5,734 nt of DNA. Origin: Propionibacteriaceae bacterium. GTDB lineage: Bacteria; Actinomycetota; Actinomycetes; Propionibacteriales; Propionibacteriaceae. The stretch covers positions 1-5,734 of the forward strand of contig JAISGZ010000240.1 of NCBI GenBank assembly GCA_031262845.1, in the 5' to 3' direction. This document shows positions 4,722-5,734 of this stretch, in pieces. Below the pieces are notes generated by a model. That model saw only the letters and a list, made by a program, of their open reading frames with translations. It had not been told where the DNA came from and searched no databases. Within the stretch, counting starts at the first letter, position 1, and every line of letters starts with the position of its first letter. The translations under genes and the position numbers were made by a program.

Positions 4722-5734
4722 ATGCGAGTTCTGATTACCGCCGGTGGTACGTCCGAGCCGATCGACCGGGTCCGCAGCATCACCAACCAGTCGACCGGTC
4801 GCTTGGGCCGGGCGATCGCTGAGACCTTCGCCGCCGACAGCCGTGTCAGTGAAGTCATCTACGTTTGCGCCAAAACTTCAGTCCGGCCAGCGACGCCGAA
4901 AGCCCGGGTCGTACTGGTTGACACGGTAGCCAGCCTGGAAACGGCTCTGAAAGACGAACTGGGGCGGGCGCCGGTCGAGGTCATCATCCACGCTATGGCC
5001 GTCAGCGATTATCGGGTGCGAGCCGTCACGTCGTGGTCTCAGTTGACTGAGTCATCGAGCCAGTCCAGTCAGCCATCGCCCGAGGTTGAGGTGGGTGATT
5101 GTCTGGAGGCCGTTGAAGTCGCGAGGGGAAACAGATTTCCAGTCGGGTCACACGATCCAGTTTCCGGCGACCAGACGAATACGGCCGACGATCCGGTTGA
5201 TCCACGTAGGGTTCCGCTCGGGTCACGCGACCCAGTTGAGCAGCTGGTTGATACTGGTGAAAACTTGGTTGGTCCAAGTAGCAAGATCCGGTCCGATATC
5301 GACGATCTCGTCTTACTCATGGAGCGAACACCCAAGATCATCGCCCAGCTGCGGCCGCTGGCACCGACGGCGTTTCTCGTCGGTTTCAAACTGCTCGATT
5401 CGGTGCCGTTGGCTGAGCTGATCGAGGCCGGGAACCGGATTCTGCGCCAGAACGATTGCGACCTCGTCCTGGCGAATGATCTCAGCGCCATTACTCCCAC
5501 CGGCCACGCCGGTTACCTGATTAATCGGGCAGGAGAGTACGAGCAGTTTGGCAGTAAGGACGACATCGCCGCGGCCATTGTGCGGGCGGCTATCAGCAGT
5601 GGGCTGTCGCGCCAAAATTGCCGTGTTATTCGTGGTGGCCGGTGGGGTGGCCAGCAAGGCGGAGGAGTAGTCGGTAGTGAACCTACCGGCGACGACGATA
5701 ACGCGGCTGGGTGCCCACCAGGTGCCACGAATGC
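4722..5734 (+). CDS. coaB: Phosphopantothenate--cysteine ligase, monofunctional CoaB with extra insert and tail (3' end outside window)
   Basis: CoaB activates 4'-phosphopantothenate with a nucleotide (CTP in bacterial enzymes) and joins it to cysteine, the second step from pantothenate to coenzyme A. I translated 337 codons without a stop up to the window end. Residues 1-97 carry VLITAGGTSEPIDRVRSITN and QSTGRLG (nucleotide-binding start) and IIHAMAVSDY (88-97). The fold resumes at about 187 with KIRSDIDDL and TPKII (203-207), then GFKLLDS (221-227) and LVLANDLSAITPTGHAG (248-264). This matches the stand-alone streptococcal type of about 230 residues, with no CoaC flavoprotein domain upstream. 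Between Y97 and T203 there are about 106 residues where about 45 are expected; the extra part is rich in S, Q, E, D and P and contains an internal repeat. After about residue 295 a Gly/Asp-rich tail runs past the edge. ATG 4722 is fixed: TGA at 4689 is in frame and no start codon lies between. Confidence 0.92.
   Translation, partial: MRVLITAGGTSEPIDRVRSITNQSTGRLGRAIAETFAADSRVSEVIYVCAKTSVRPATPKARVVLVDTVASLETALKDELGRAPVEVIIHAMAVSDYRVRAVTSWSQLTESSSQSSQPSPEVEVGDCLEAVEVARGNRFPVGSHDPVSGDQTNTADDPVDPRRVPLGSRDPVEQLVDTGENLVGPSSKIRSDIDDLVLLMERTPKIIAQLRPLAPTAFLVGFKLLDSVPLAELIEAGNRILRQNDCDLVLANDLSAITPTGHAGYLINRAGEYEQFGSKDDIAAAIVRAAISSGLSRQNCRVIRGGRWGGQQGGGVVGSEPTGDDDNAAGCPPGATN
5143..5237 (+). repeat. Direct repeat pair inside the coaB insert
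   Basis: TCGGGTCACACGATCCAGTT (5143-5162) recurs as TCGGGTCACGCGACCCAGTT (5218-5237), matching at 18 of 20 bases and starting 75 bases apart, so the repeat stays in frame. The protein copies are PVGSHDPV and PLGSRDPV. A partial third copy, ACGATCCGGTT (5188-5198, protein DDPV), lies between them. This looks like an old in-frame duplication within a disordered linker. Confidence 0.7.

Noticed and set aside
4393..4734. 113-codon + strand frame between the NRDE gene and coaB
   Set aside because: Its composition (Arg/Ser-rich, no hydrophobic pattern), the lack of a ribosome-binding site and its overlap with the certain coaB start argue against a gene.
5069..5500. 143-codon minus-strand frame opposite coaB
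   Set aside because: It is a codon-bias shadow of coaB, with Ser/Arg-rich translation and no motif.

Overview
This is a chromosomal stretch of moderately high-GC DNA. Four recognisable genes all lie on the + strand: argG, hisE, hisG and coaB. Two less characterised genes accompany them. The HisE and HisG proteins closely resemble the actinobacterial forms: long HisG with a C-terminal regulatory domain, and a HisE with Q in place of the usual D in the ELSQLLYH motif. Several genes use GTG starts. Together these suggest an actinobacterium; I cannot name the genus. Nothing here looks like phage, plasmid, CRISPR or a defence island.

Layout. At 17-505 lies a small single-pass membrane protein of unknown function whose true start may be outside the window. 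After a 188-base gap comes argG (694-2076). Its stop codon overlaps the GTG start of hisE (2073-2339) by four bases, so the last-but-one step of arginine synthesis and the second step of histidine synthesis are translationally linked. hisE is separated from hisG (2645-3505) by 305 bases. The first part of that gap is a 106-base AT-rich segment with near-perfect terminal inverted repeats and a 7-base flanking direct repeat, which I read as a miniature (MITE-like) insertion element. The rest looks like a structured leader for hisG. HisG makes phosphoribosyl-ATP and HisE hydrolyses it, so the element sits between two genes for consecutive steps.

Downstream, an imperfect hairpin follows hisG. A candidate promoter then carries a perfect 17-base interrupted palindrome exactly between its -35 and -10 boxes, ahead of an NRDE/TANGO2-family protein (3700-4389). 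A 332-base stretch without a convincing gene (4390-4721) separates this from coaB, which starts at 4722 and stays open to the end of the window. CoaB is the monofunctional phosphopantothenate-cysteine ligase type, best known from streptococci and enterococci, not the fused CoaBC usual in actinobacteria. It carries a roughly 60-residue extra low-complexity insert with an internal repeat and a long glycine-rich tail.

I see no complete new multi-gene system. The points most worth a second look are the MITE-like element between hisE and hisG, the palindromic operator before the NRDE gene, the argG-hisE overlap, and the expanded CoaB.
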